Shown piece by piece: positions 52,300 through 63,704 of a stretch of DNA of 64,000 nt. This DNA comes from Caballeronia pedi (GTDB lineage Bacteria > Pseudomonadota > Gammaproteobacteria > Burkholderiales > Burkholderiaceae), in contig NZ_FCOE02000006.1 of assembly GCF_001544915.2 (NCBI RefSeq), forward strand, positions 186,001-250,000. The letters run 5' to 3'. Position 1 is the first letter of the stretch; every line of letters starts with the position of its first letter. The position numbers and the translations under genes were made by a program. The notes below the pieces were generated by a model, which made no database searches, was not told the origin of the DNA, and worked only from the letters and a program-made list of their open reading frames with translations.

Positions 52300-53700
52300 T
52301 TAGAAGACGTTGACCGGCACGTTGACCATCAGGCGATACACGTTGCTCGTGCCATCCGGATAGTACGCGCTGTTGCTGTGATGATGCATGTAGTAGAACT
52401 TGACAGACGTGTTCTTGAACTTGCCGTCCGGGATCGTATAGCTTGGAATCACGCCGATTTCGTAGTGCGTGCCATGGAGCGGTTCGCCGTTGATCACGTA
52501 GTTGGCGGCCTGCGCGGTGCCGCTGTTGGCCATCGTGCTGCCGTCGGCGCCCCAGCCATAAGCACCCCACATCGTGAACTTCAGGCCCGGTACGCCGTAG
52601 TCCTTCATGTTCAGCGAATACGACAGGCTCACGGATTTTTCGTGCGGCTGGTTGTAGTCCACATCGAGTGAATTCGAGAGGTAATCGCCCGCCGACTGGC
52701 CCATGTAGTCGAAGGTCTGATCGCTCACGATCTGCTGGAACGCGAACTGCACTGTGTGCGCGCCATGCGTGCCGGCGAGCGCCAGCGAGTACGCGTTGTT
52801 GGTGATCGAACCCTGCCGCTTGTCGCCGATCGCGCCCGTGTAGTAGTAGTTCAGCGAGCCCGTCCAGCGGATGCTCTTTGGATCGCCGATGCTCTGCGTC
52901 GCCGTCAGGTAGTACTGCTGCCACACATCGTTCGCGATGCTGCCGTAGAGCGTGACCGCCGTGTCGTCGCCGCGGGTCCAGTCGCCGCCGAAGTACGTGA
53001 ATCGTGAGACGTGCGTGCCGCCGTATTCGGTCGTGAGACCGGTAACAGTCGTCATGCCGCGCGCGATGACGCCATCCACCGTGCCGGCCTTGAGCGTCAG
53101 GTTCTTGATCTCGTCGCTCGCGAGCGAGAAGCCGCGATAGGTCGGCGGCAGCGCGCGGTTGTCGTGCGGCACGAGGAACGGGTTGTCGAAGAGTTGCTGA
53201 CCGTATTTGAGCACCGTATTCGACACGCGCGCCTTCACGTCCCACACGCCCGGATACGCCCACGCGAGCTGATTCGATCCGCCGCCGTCCGTGCCGACGT
53301 GCACGCGATTGCCCGCGCCATTGCCGCCGTTCAGCTTGAACGCGCCGAACAGCGATACATCGCCGCCCAGCCCGATCAACCCCTTCGTATAGCCCGATTC
53401 GAACACCGCCTGCGCGCCGAGCACCCAGGCGTCCTTCTTGCCCGCGCCCTTGAACTCGTCATGTTCGGTGAAGGAACGCGCGAGGATATTCAGATGCGAA
53501 TCCTCGACGAAGCCCTTCGATTTCGCCTGGCTGCTCACCGGCGCGTCCGCTTCGGTATTGGGCGGCGAATCCGGCGGCGCCTCGGTGTGGCGCGAAGGCG
53601 GCTGGGCATCGGTTTCATCGGCTTGCGCGGTGACTGCGGCAGCCATGAAACCGCTGAACAACAAAATCGATAGCGCGAGTGAACGTTTTTGTTTTTTCAC
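52300..53700 (-). CDS. OprD-family outer-membrane porin
   Basis: This 466-aa porin has a signal peptide (about 1-27, TAQA) and an 18-strand barrel typical of OprD: ILARSFTEHDEFKGAGKK-like N-terminal block, GWAYPGV-type region, and a C-terminal strand ending NVPVNVF. OprD porins take up basic amino acids, peptides or acids. The GTG at 53700 has GGAG nine bases before it; the TTG at 53727 lacks a site. It has its own terminator and lies next to a peptide importer. Confidence 0.88.
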   Translation of the reverse strand: MKKQKRSLALSILLFSGFMAAAVTAQADETDAQPPSRHTEAPPDSPPNTEADAPVSSQAKSKGFVEDSHLNILARSFTEHDEFKGAGKKDAWVLGAQAVFESGYTKGLIGLGGDVSLFGAFKLNGGNGAGNRVHVGTDGGGSNQLAWAYPGVWDVKARVSNTVLKYGQQLFDNPFLVPHDNRALPPTYRGFSLASDEIKNLTLKAGTVDGVIARGMTTVTGLTTEYGGTHVSRFTYFGGDWTRGDDTAVTLYGSIANDVWQQYYLTATQSIGDPKSIRWTGSLNYYYTGAIGDKRQGSITNNAYSLALAGTHGAHTVQFAFQQIVSDQTFDYMGQSAGDYLSNSLDVDYNQPHEKSVSLSYSLNMKDYGVPGLKFTMWGAYGWGADGSTMANSGTAQAANYVINGEPLHGTHYEIGVIPSYTIPDGKFKNTSVKFYYMHHHSNSAYYPDGTSNVYRLMVNVPVNVF

Positions 53701-53921
53701 GAAAAAAATCTCCACTTTCTGATTCAACTTCTAACGGCTTGATCGAAACTAAGGATTGCGAAAAGCCTCACCCGGCGGCGCGAATGAAGCGTCGAGGTGT
53801 ACAGGCGGATTGGCAAACGGGGCAACAGAGGCGGCGCGGCCGCCTCATGGGTCAGTGTGATTTATTGCGGGGGAATCGTTTCCTCGAGTGTCGTGGGTTT
53901 TTTATCAGCGCGGCAGGCCGT

Positions 53922-55884
<1,963 letters not shown>

Positions 55885-55887
55885 GGC

Positions 55888-56778
55888 TCACCTGTCCTTC
55901 GGATCGAGCGCGTCGCGCAGCCCGTCGCCGACAAAGTTGATGCAGTAAAGCGTGATGGACAACAACGCCGCCGGGAACAGCAGAATCCACGGCGCGGATT
56001 CCATCACGCCGACCCCGTCCTGAATCAGCACGCCCCAGCTCGTCATCGGTTCCTGCACGCCGAGACCGAGAAACGACAGCACCGATTCCGTGAGAATGAC
56101 GCCGGGCACGGTCACGGTCGTGTAGATCGCGACGATGCCGAGCAGATTCGGCACCACGTGCCGCGCGATGATGCGCCGCGTCGGCACGCCGATCGCGCGC
56201 GCCGCCTCGACATACTCCTTCGAGCGGATCGAGAGCGTCTGGCCGCGCACGACGCGCGCCATGTCCATCCACGAGAAGATCGTGATGGTGATGACGACGA
56301 GATAGAACTCGCGGCCGAGCAGCGTCACCATCAGGATCGCGATGAGCAGATACGGAATGGCGTACATCATGTCGACGATGCGCATCATCGCGTTATCGAC
56401 GCGCCCACCGACGAAGCCCGCGATCGCGCCCCACACGATGCCGAGCGTGACCGACGTGAGCGTGGCGAGCGCGCCGATCATCAGCGACACGCGTCCGCCG
56501 ATCAGACAGCGCACCAGCAGATCGCGGCCGGTGTCGTCGGTGCCGAAGAGGTGCCAGTTGTCGAGCGTGGGCGGCGTGCTGGTCGCGTTCCAGTCGGTGG
56601 AATCGAACGCGTTCGGCAGGAGCCACGGCCCGATGATGCACGCTAGCGTGATCACCACGAGCAAGGCTGCGCTCACGACGGCGGCCTTGTTGCGCAGGAA
56701 ACGCGCGCGCGCGTCCTGCCACGGGCTGCGGCCCGCGACCGCCTTTTCGAGCATGGGTGCAAGAGAAGCAGATTTCAT
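55888..56778 (-). CDS. peptide ABC importer permease 2 (DppC-like)
   Basis: This 296-aa permease has five to six membrane segments, an N-terminal extended domain (FLRNKAAVVSAALLV) and the EAA loop EAARAIGVPTRRIIARHVVPN. GTDDTGRDLLVRCLIGGRVSL is the DppC signature. The ATG at 56778 is chosen because it lies eleven bases after permease 1 and fits the family. Confidence 0.92.
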   Translation of the reverse strand: MKSASLAPMLEKAVAGRSPWQDARARFLRNKAAVVSAALLVVITLACIIGPWLLPNAFDSTDWNATSTPPTLDNWHLFGTDDTGRDLLVRCLIGGRVSLMIGALATLTSVTLGIVWGAIAGFVGGRVDNAMMRIVDMMYAIPYLLIAILMVTLLGREFYLVVITITIFSWMDMARVVRGQTLSIRSKEYVEAARAIGVPTRRIIARHVVPNLLGIVAIYTTVTVPGVILTESVLSFLGLGVQEPMTSWGVLIQDGVGVMESAPWILLFPAALLSITLYCINFVGDGLRDALDPKDR

Positions 56779-56789
56779 CGCGCGCCCTC

Positions 56790-57710
56790 TCAGTAGCGGA
56801 TTTTCGGATCGAGCCATGCGTACGCAACGTCGACCAGCAGATTGAGCAGCACGGCGACCACCGTCACCAGCACGACGAGGCCGAGCACGAGCGTGTAATC
56901 GCGATTGGCCGCGCCGTTCACGATCAGCTTGCCGATTCCCGGCAGCGAGAACACCGATTCCGTGACGACCGCCGCCGTGATCGACGAAATGGCGAGCGGC
57001 CCGATCACCGAGACGACCGGAATCAGCGTCGGCTTGAGCGCGTGGCGCAGCACGATGGTGCGCATCGGCAAGCCCTTGGCGCGCGCGGTGCGGATGTAGT
57101 TCGTGTTCAGCACCTCGATCAGGCTCGCGCGCGTTACGCGGCCAACCGTCGCGACGTTGATCATCGCGAGCAGCGCGATGGGCAGCGCCATGTAGCGCGA
57201 CTGGAAGTCGTTCCAGCCGCCTGCGGGCAGCCACTTCAGCAGGATCGCGAAGACGAGAATCAGCACCGGTCCGAGCACGAACGACGGAAACGCATTGCCC
57301 GCGTTGCTGACGAGCATGAGCGCGTAGTCCGCGATGCTGTTACGGCGCAGGGCCGCCGTGCAGCCGAGCGCGACGCCGGTCACGATGGCGAGCAGCATCG
57401 ACACGCCGCCGATCGTGAGCGACACCGGCAGCGCGCGCAGCACGAGGTCGTTCACGCTCCAGTCGGCATAACGGAACGACGCGCCGAGATCGCCGTGCAG
57501 AAGGCCGTTGAGATAGAGCAGGTACTGCTTCCACAACGGCTCGTCGAGGTGATACTTCGCCTGCAGGTTCGCGAGCACTTCCGCGGACACCTTGCGCTCG
57601 CCGTCGAACGGACCGCCCGGCGTCGCGTGCAGCAGCAGGTAGCAGATCGTCACGACGATCAGAAGTGTGGGCAGCGTGAGCAGCACGCGCCGCAACGTGT
57701 AGGACCACAT
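56790..57710 (-). CDS. peptide ABC importer permease 1 (DppB-like)
   Basis: This 306-aa permease has six membrane segments and the EAA loop YIRTARAKGLPMRTIVLRHA. The N-terminus (RRVLLTLPTLLIVVTICYLL) and GDLGASFRYADWSVNDLV match DppB/OppB. It lies 39 bases after the binding-protein gene. Confidence 0.92.
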   Translation of the reverse strand: MWSYTLRRVLLTLPTLLIVVTICYLLLHATPGGPFDGERKVSAEVLANLQAKYHLDEPLWKQYLLYLNGLLHGDLGASFRYADWSVNDLVLRALPVSLTIGGVSMLLAIVTGVALGCTAALRRNSIADYALMLVSNAGNAFPSFVLGPVLILVFAILLKWLPAGGWNDFQSRYMALPIALLAMINVATVGRVTRASLIEVLNTNYIRTARAKGLPMRTIVLRHALKPTLIPVVSVIGPLAISSITAAVVTESVFSLPGIGKLIVNGAANRDYTLVLGLVVLVTVVAVLLNLLVDVAYAWLDPKIRY

Positions 57711-57749
57711 GAGCGTTCCCCTTCGCTAATGTCAGTGAAACCGATGATG

Positions 57750-59387
57750 TCAGTGCTTGACGATGTAGAGGTCCTTGCTGCTGTAGTGATCCATCGGGTT
57801 CTTCAGCGAGTAGCCGCCGACATAGCTCTTCACGAGACGCGGCAAGCCGTATTGCAGCAGCGGCAGCATCGGATAGTCGTCCATCACGATCTTTGCCGCC
57901 TGGGTCTGCAACTGCGTGCGCTTCGCGAGATCCGTCGTTCCGGCCGCTTCCTTGATGAGCGCGTCGGCCTTCGGGCTGCAGTTGAAGTTGTCGTTCTGCT
58001 CCGACTTGCATTGCACGAGTGTGAGGAAGGTCGTCGCGTCGTTGTAGTCGGCCACCCAGCCGTTGCGCGCGATCTGATAGTCGCCGCTATGACGCTTCTT
58101 CAGCAGCACCTTGAACTCCATCGACTCGATTTCCATCGTGAGGCCGAGCTTGGTCTTCCATTCCGACGCGACGAAGATCGCCATCTTCTTGTTGTAGTCG
58201 CTCGTGTTCATCGCGAAACGCAGCTGCGTGCCCGGCTTCACGCCCGCCTGTTCCAGCAGCTTTTTCGCTTCTTCGATGCGCTTCGCCATCGGCCACGTCG
58301 ACCATTCGTAGTTCGATACGTCCGCGCCGCTTACGCCCTTCGGCAGCAGTCCGTACAGCGGCGTCTGGCCGTCGGCGGTCACGCGCTGCGCGAGCAGATC
58401 GCGGTCGATGACCATCGAGAGCGCCTTGCGCACGCGCACGTCCTTCAGCAGCGGATCGCGATTGTTGAAGCTGTAATAGCGCGTGCCGAGAATCAGCGAG
58501 TTGCGGATGTCCTTCGGGAATTGCTGGCTGTACTTCGCGTACGTGCCTGTCGGCAACTGATACGTCATGTCGTTTTCGCCGGACTGGAACAGCTTGACGT
58601 CGGTGTTTTCGTCCTCGACCGGCAGATAGGTGACCTGCGTCAACTGAACGTTCGTCTTGTCCCAGTAGTTCGCGTTCTTCGTCAGCACGAGCTTGCTGTT
58701 GACCTGCCAGTCCTTGAGCTGAAACGCGCCGTTGCTGACGAGGTTGCCCGGCTTCGTCCACTCCTTGCCAAATTTTTCTACCGTCGCGCGATGAACGGGG
58801 CCGAAATTCGGATTCGACATCAGTTCGGGCAGGAACGGCACGAGACCGTCAGTTTTGACTTCGATCGTGTTCGCGTCGATGGCGCGCATGCCGAGCGCGC
58901 TCGCCGGCTTCTTGCCCGCGACGATATCCGCGCCGTTTTGCAGGAACGGACCAAACACGCTCGCATACGACGACGCCGTTTTCGGGTCGACGAAGCGCTG
59001 GCTGCCGTAGACGAAATCGTTTGCGGTGACGGCGTCGCCATTGGACCAGCGGGCGCTCTTGCGCAAGTGGAAGATCCAGGTCGTCGAGTCCTTCTGCTCC
59101 CACTTGTCCGCGACACCCGGCACCACTTTTCCGTCCGAATCGGTGGCGGTCAGGCTCTCGAACAGGTCACGCGCGACGTTGGCCGCCACGACGGTTTCGA
59201 CCAGCGCAGGATCGAGCGTCTCGACCTCGGAGCCGTTGTTGCGCACGAGTTCCTGCTTCGCGGCAAGCGTGACGCCGGACGGCACGATGGCGGCCGTCGC
59301 GTGCAATGCGGACAGCGAGAGCAGCGCCGCTGCGGCGGCGAGCTTCGTGCGTTGGATCGATGCGTGGGGAATGGCAAAAATTGTCAT
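57750..59387 (-). CDS. periplasmic peptide-binding protein (OppA/DppA-like)
   Basis: This 545-aa protein has a signal peptide (about 1-33, ATAA) and the SBP family 5 pattern: EVETLDPALVETVVAANVARD, WIFHLRKSARWSNGDAVTANDFVYGSQRFVDP, and FNCSPKADALIKEAAGTTDL near the end. It has the length of OppA. Peptide preference cannot be read from sequence. First gene of the importer operon; a dyad at 59471-59492 lies upstream. Confidence 0.93.
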   Translation of the reverse strand: MTIFAIPHASIQRTKLAAAAALLSLSALHATAAIVPSGVTLAAKQELVRNNGSEVETLDPALVETVVAANVARDLFESLTATDSDGKVVPGVADKWEQKDSTTWIFHLRKSARWSNGDAVTANDFVYGSQRFVDPKTASSYASVFGPFLQNGADIVAGKKPASALGMRAIDANTIEVKTDGLVPFLPELMSNPNFGPVHRATVEKFGKEWTKPGNLVSNGAFQLKDWQVNSKLVLTKNANYWDKTNVQLTQVTYLPVEDENTDVKLFQSGENDMTYQLPTGTYAKYSQQFPKDIRNSLILGTRYYSFNNRDPLLKDVRVRKALSMVIDRDLLAQRVTADGQTPLYGLLPKGVSGADVSNYEWSTWPMAKRIEEAKKLLEQAGVKPGTQLRFAMNTSDYNKKMAIFVASEWKTKLGLTMEIESMEFKVLLKKRHSGDYQIARNGWVADYNDATTFLTLVQCKSEQNDNFNCSPKADALIKEAAGTTDLAKRTQLQTQAAKIVMDDYPMLPLLQYGLPRLVKSYVGGYSLKNPMDHYSSKDLYIVKH

Positions 59388-59811
59388 GGGGGATCCTCCT
59401 TCCTAGTCTCGTTTAACGCTTGTAACTTTTCGTTGTCCTTGCGGACGTTCGCGGTCTTCGTGCCTCGGCTGTTTATCTCGATCGGGATAAACAAACCGCG
59501 CTCGAAATTAGCAAAGCTAACGAAAAGCTTTCTGATTTCTGTCGGTGCGCTGCGGTCACGCACACGCGGGACGCGCGTCCGACGCAGGTTTTCTTACGCA
59601 GACGCTTTCTTTCGCGCTTCAGGCTGGCGGCGAGTATTTCGCATCAATAAGACGGATGCCACTCACATGTGCTTATAGACACTAAATTTTTCGAATACTC
59701 GTTCAATTTGTTGGTTAGACGCACTTGTGAGCGCCTGGCAGGCGCACAGGGTTGCGGCACCAAGTGCTTGTTTCCTATAAGATTGCGTCGCCTTTTTCGA
59801 CTTTGCGCAAG
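59388..59811. other. 424-base divergent intergenic region
   Basis: Between the peptide-binding-protein gene and the LysR gene. It is A+T-richer than the surroundings near 59500-59545 and 59670-59730. Besides the dyad at 59471-59492 it contains TTAGC-AAA-GCTAA (59508-59520) and AAAGCTTT (59524-59531). No gene supported. Confidence 0.4.
59471..59492. promoter_or_regulatory. 22-base dyad upstream of the peptide importer operon
   Basis: GTTTATC and GATAAAC form a perfect seven-base inverted repeat flanking a central CGATCG palindrome (one mismatched base either side). It is 84 bases before the binding-protein start and about 320 before the LysR start. An operator is likelier than a terminator, because no T-run follows. 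Confidence 0.45.
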
Positions 59812-60753
59812 ATGATCCGTTTTCGCCAGATCGAGGCTTTTCGCAGCCTCATCATGACCGGCACCAGTGTCGGCGCAGCAAAAAAACTCCACGTGACGCA
59901 ACCCGCGATCAGCCGTCTGATCGCCGATCTCGAAGCCGATCTCGGTTTCAGCCTGTTTTCGCGCATCGGCGGCCGCCTCAATCCGACGACCGCCGGGCTG
60001 CGCTTCTACAAGTCCGTCGAGGAGAATTTCCTCGGGCTGGAACGTCTGAAGCAGGTCGCCGACATGATCCGCGAGGAAGCCTCCGATGGCCTCACCGTCG
60101 CATGCATGCCCGTGCTCGCGACGACGCTCCTGCCGCCCGTGCTCGCCGACTTCACCGAGCGCCACCCCGGCGTGCCGATCAGGGTCGATTCGGTGAAGGT
60201 GCCCGAGGTGCTCGTGAACCTGCAGAACCACAAGGCCGATATCGCGCTGAGCCTCGCGTTCCCGGCAGTCGCGGGCATCGAGGTGGAGACGCTGCTGAAG
60301 GCGCCCGCGTCGTGCGCGATGCCCGCGACGCACCGGCTCGCAAAAAAGAAAATCGTGCGTCCGGCCGACTTGCGCGGCGAAAAGCTCATCGGCTGGCTGC
60401 CCAATTCGCGCCAGCCCTACGAGGCCGAGCAATCGCTGATTTCATCGACGGAAGACCGGCCGCGCTACACCGTCTTCACCGACACGGCCCACACGCGCTA
60501 CGCGATGGTCGCGGGCGGGCTCGGCATCTCGATCGTCGAGCCGTTCGCAGCGAAGGTCTGGCGCCCCCACGGCGTGGTCGTGCGGCCGTTCGAGACCGAC
60601 ATCGAGTATGAATACGTGCTGTCGTATCCGAGCAGCGGCATCCGTTCGGATCTCGTCGCGTCGTTCCGGGATTCGGTGAAGCGAATCGTCGAGCATTATT
60701 CGTTTGACGCCCCGGGGGACGCCCCGGAAGAGGTTCTTCTCGCCGCGGACTGA
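59812..60753 (+). CDS. LysR-family transcriptional regulator
   Basis: This 313-aa regulator has an N-terminal winged HTH (FRSLIMTGTSVGAAKKLHVT, QPAISRLIADLEADLGFSLF) and a C-terminal substrate domain. The ATG at 59812 begins at the HTH. It is divergent from the peptide importer and upstream of SDR and ggt genes, either of which it may control. The ligand is unknown. Confidence 0.9.
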   Translation: MIRFRQIEAFRSLIMTGTSVGAAKKLHVTQPAISRLIADLEADLGFSLFSRIGGRLNPTTAGLRFYKSVEENFLGLERLKQVADMIREEASDGLTVACMPVLATTLLPPVLADFTERHPGVPIRVDSVKVPEVLVNLQNHKADIALSLAFPAVAGIEVETLLKAPASCAMPATHRLAKKKIVRPADLRGEKLIGWLPNSRQPYEAEQSLISSTEDRPRYTVFTDTAHTRYAMVAGGLGISIVEPFAAKVWRPHGVVVRPFETDIEYEYVLSYPSSGIRSDLVASFRDSVKRIVEHYSFDAPGDAPEEVLLAAD

Positions 60754-60802
60754 CACGCCCATACTCTCGCTTGTTGCCAATCCTCATCCACACGGAGCAC
60801 TC

Positions 60803-61564
60803 ATGCACGATCTGAAAGGCAAATCGATCCTCATCACGGGCGCGAGCACCGGCATCGGCGCGGCGGCGGCGCGCGCGTTCGCGCAGTACGGCGCGAATGT
60901 CGCGGTGCACTACAACAGCTCGAAAGACAAAGCCGAAGAAGTCGCGAAGGACGTGCGGGCGCTCGGCGTCACGGCGATCACGGTCGGCGCGGACGTGCGC
61001 GATTCGAAGGCGATCGACGCCGCCGTCGCGCAGGTGGTCGACAGCTTCGGCAAGATCGACGTGCTCATCAACAACGCGGGCAGCCTCGTGAAGCGCGAGC
61101 CGATCGCCTCCGTGAGCGACGAACTCTTCGACGAGATCATGCACATCAACGCGCGCTCGGTCGTCGCGTTCACGCGCGCGGCGCTGCCGTCGCTGCGCGA
61201 GGGCGGCGGCGGCTCGATCATCAACGTGACGTCTGTTGCGGCGCGCAACGGCGGCGGCCCGGGCGCGCTGCTTTACGCGGCCTCGAAGGGCTTCGTCAGC
61301 ACGATCACCAAGGGCATGGCGAAGGAGCTGATGCCCGATCGCATCCGCGTGAACGCGGTCGCGCCCGGCGTGATCCAGACGCCGTTTCAGGAGCGTTTCA
61401 CCTCGCCGGAACAACTGGAGTCGTTCCGCAAGTCGATTCCGATGGGCTTTATCGGCGAGCCCGACGACTGCAGCGGCGCGTTTCTCTATCTCGCGTCCGA
61501 AGCGATGTCGCGCTATGTGACGGGACAGATCATCGACGTGAACGGCGGTCAGCTGATGCCGTGA
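60803..61564 (+). CDS. short-chain dehydrogenase/reductase
   Basis: This 253-aa SDR has the cofactor motif TGASTGIGAAAARAF, NNAG (LINNAGSLV), and a catalytic Ser-Tyr-Lys set in NVTSVAARNGGGPGALLYAASKGF. The C-terminus is YVTGQIIDVNGGQLMP. The YAASK motif is the normal YxxxK. Substrate unknown. It starts 50 bases after the LysR gene. Confidence 0.92.
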   Translation: MHDLKGKSILITGASTGIGAAAARAFAQYGANVAVHYNSSKDKAEEVAKDVRALGVTAITVGADVRDSKAIDAAVAQVVDSFGKIDVLINNAGSLVKREPIASVSDELFDEIMHINARSVVAFTRAALPSLREGGGGSIINVTSVAARNGGGPGALLYAASKGFVSTITKGMAKELMPDRIRVNAVAPGVIQTPFQERFTSPEQLESFRKSIPMGFIGEPDDCSGAFLYLASEAMSRYVTGQIIDVNGGQLMP

Positions 61565-61637
61565 TTCTTGCGCGGCGTGCCGCATGGTATATAAACGTCT
61601 GGTCTTTCGTCGCAGATAACACAGGAGAACGCAGGAG

Positions 61638-63371
61638 ATGTCCGTGAACCAGAAACCGCGCTTCCGCTCCCTCGCGCTCGGCGCCTTCGTCGCGTCGGCG
61701 CTCATGACGGCGGGATTCGTCGAGACCGCGCCGGCCTACGCGAAAACCGCCGACAGCCAGCCGCAGGTCCTCACCGCGTCGGCCGTCGCGGTGGCCGACA
61801 AATACGCCGCCGATACCGCCGAGCAGATCTTCAAGCTCGGCGGCAATGCGGTCGATGCGGCCGTCGCGATCGCCTTCACGCTCGCCGTCACCTATCCCGA
61901 AGCGGGCAATATCGGCGGCGGCGGCTTCATGACGCTCTACGTCGATCATCGTCCGTACTTTCTGGACTACCGCGAGCGCGCGCCGCTCGCCGCCACGCGC
62001 AACATGTATCTCGACGACAAGGGCGAGGTCATCAAGGGCATGAGCCTGTTCGGGCATCGCGCGGTGGGCGTGCCCGGCACCGTCGACGGCATGTGGGAAG
62101 CGCAGAAGCGCTTCGGCAAGCTCAAGTGGAAGCAGGTGCTCGCACCGGCCATCAAGTACGCGCAGGACGGCTTCGTCGTCGACGATCAACTGGTCAAGCG
62201 CCGCGACGACGCCTCGAAGGACTTCGCCGGCAAGACCAACTTCGATCTGTATTTCGGTGGCATGAAGGCGGGCGAAGTCTTCAAGCAGCCCGATCTCGCG
62301 AAGACGCTGCAACGCATCGCCGACAAGGGCTCGAAAGGCTTTTACGAAGGCGAGACCGCCGATCTGATCGCGAAGTCGATGGAAGGTCACGGCCTCATCA
62401 CCAAGCGCGACCTGAAGGACTACAAGGCCGTGTGGCGTCAGCCGATCACCGCGAGCTGGAACGGCTACCGCGTGATCACCGCGCCGCCGCCGAGCTCGGG
62501 CGGCATCGGCCTCGTGCAGTTGCTGAAGATGAAGGCGGATATCAAGGACAAGTTCCAGAACGTGCCGCTCGATTCCGCGCAGTACATCCACCTCGTCGCG
62601 GAAATCGAGAAGCGCGTGTTCGCGGATCGCGCGCAGTATCTCGGCGATCCCGACTTCTACAAGGTGCCGGTCGCGCAGCTCATCAACGACGACTACATCC
62701 TGAAGCGCGCGCAGGAAGTCAATCCGGACGAGCCTTCGGACACCAAGAGCGTGCAGCCGGGTCTCGGCACGTCGATGCCCGAGAAGGCGGAAACGACGCA
62801 TTACTCCGTCGTCGACAAGTGGGGCAACGCGGTCTCGAACACGTACACGATCAACGGTTACTTCGGCGCGGGCGTGATCGCGGACGGCACCGGCGTCGTG
62901 CTCAACGACGAGATGGACGACTTCGCGTCGAAGCCGGGCGTGCCGAACATGTTCGGCGTCGTCGGCAGCGATGCGAACTCCATCGCGCCGAAAAAGCGCC
63001 CGCTTTCGTCGATGACGCCGACCATCCTCACGAAGGACGACAAGGTCGCGATGGTGATCGGCACGCCGGGCGGCTCGCGCATCTTCACGTCGATCTTCCA
63101 GGTCATCACGAACGTGTACGACTTCGAGATGCCGCTCGCCGAAGCCGTGGGCGCGACGCGCTTCCATCATCAACTGCTGCCGCCGAACACGATCTATCAG
63201 GAGCCGTATCATCAGCTCGACCCCGAGGTCGTGAAGCAACTCGAAGCGAAGGGCTACAAGTTCACGATGCAGGGTTTCAACGGCGACATCCAGGCGATCC
63301 GCATCGACGGCGACAAGCCCGAACCGATGTCCGACCCGCGCGGACGCGGCGTGTCGCGCGTGATTCAATGA
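61638..63371 (+). CDS. ggt: gamma-glutamyltransferase
   Basis: This 577-aa exported enzyme transfers or hydrolyses the gamma-glutamyl group of glutathione and related peptides. It has a signal peptide (about 1-35, AYAK), VDAAVAIAFTLAVTYPEAGNIGGGGFM and the autocleavage site with the nucleophile Thr386 in ETTHYSVVDKWGNAVS, plus the PLSSMTPTIL block after it. The precursor would cut before that Thr into two subunits. A terminator follows. With the nearby peptide importer it may help use gamma-glutamyl peptides. Confidence 0.95.
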   Translation: MSVNQKPRFRSLALGAFVASALMTAGFVETAPAYAKTADSQPQVLTASAVAVADKYAADTAEQIFKLGGNAVDAAVAIAFTLAVTYPEAGNIGGGGFMTLYVDHRPYFLDYRERAPLAATRNMYLDDKGEVIKGMSLFGHRAVGVPGTVDGMWEAQKRFGKLKWKQVLAPAIKYAQDGFVVDDQLVKRRDDASKDFAGKTNFDLYFGGMKAGEVFKQPDLAKTLQRIADKGSKGFYEGETADLIAKSMEGHGLITKRDLKDYKAVWRQPITASWNGYRVITAPPPSSGGIGLVQLLKMKADIKDKFQNVPLDSAQYIHLVAEIEKRVFADRAQYLGDPDFYKVPVAQLINDDYILKRAQEVNPDEPSDTKSVQPGLGTSMPEKAETTHYSVVDKWGNAVSNTYTINGYFGAGVIADGTGVVLNDEMDDFASKPGVPNMFGVVGSDANSIAPKKRPLSSMTPTILTKDDKVAMVIGTPGGSRIFTSIFQVITNVYDFEMPLAEAVGATRFHHQLLPPNTIYQEPYHQLDPEVVKQLEAKGYKFTMQGFNGDIQAIRIDGDKPEPMSDPRGRGVSRVIQ

Positions 63372-63409
63372 TGCGGCGCACAACGCCAATCGCGTAAAAT
63401 CGCGCCCTT

Positions 63410-63440
63410 GGCCGGACTAGGCGTTTGCCCTAGTCCGGCC
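63410..63440 (+). terminator. hairpin terminator after ggt
   Basis: GGCCGGACTAGG and CCTAGTCCGGCC form a perfect twelve-base stem with a seven-base loop, followed by TTCTT. It is 38 bases past the ggt stop. Confidence 0.8.
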
Positions 63441-63704
63441 TTCTTCCGGTCTCGCGAGAGCCCCGCCCCGCGCGGGACTCGCCCCATATAAGCCCCTCGG
63501 CATGACCGGCATGTTTTTCATGGGATTGGACCCCGCGTTCTGTTCCCCTAGTCTCTGTCCTGACCGAGTGCAGCCGCTAACGCCCGTCACTCGGCACCAT
63601 CCAGAACTACATACGAGACGACCCTGACGACGGACCCGCAGTGCCCGACGTGCTGATGCGCGGCGCACGGAGTTTCGTTTCAGCGTGCTGATAAAGGAGC
63701 AGTC
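63441..63704 (+). promoter_or_regulatory. long leader before the NCS2 permease gene
   Basis: No gene is supported in these 264 bases. They hold a CCCGCGCGGG palindrome (63467-63476) and CCGAGTG/CACTCGG arms (63564-63570 and 63588-63594) around a 17-base loop, then AAAGGAG before the ATG. The length and structure allow a purine-sensing RNA leader, but I could not match any known riboswitch consensus. Confidence 0.4.

Noticed and set aside
56757..59678. 973-codon open frame antisense to the importer genes
   Set aside because: Mirror of permease and binding-protein genes; composition is unlike any protein family.
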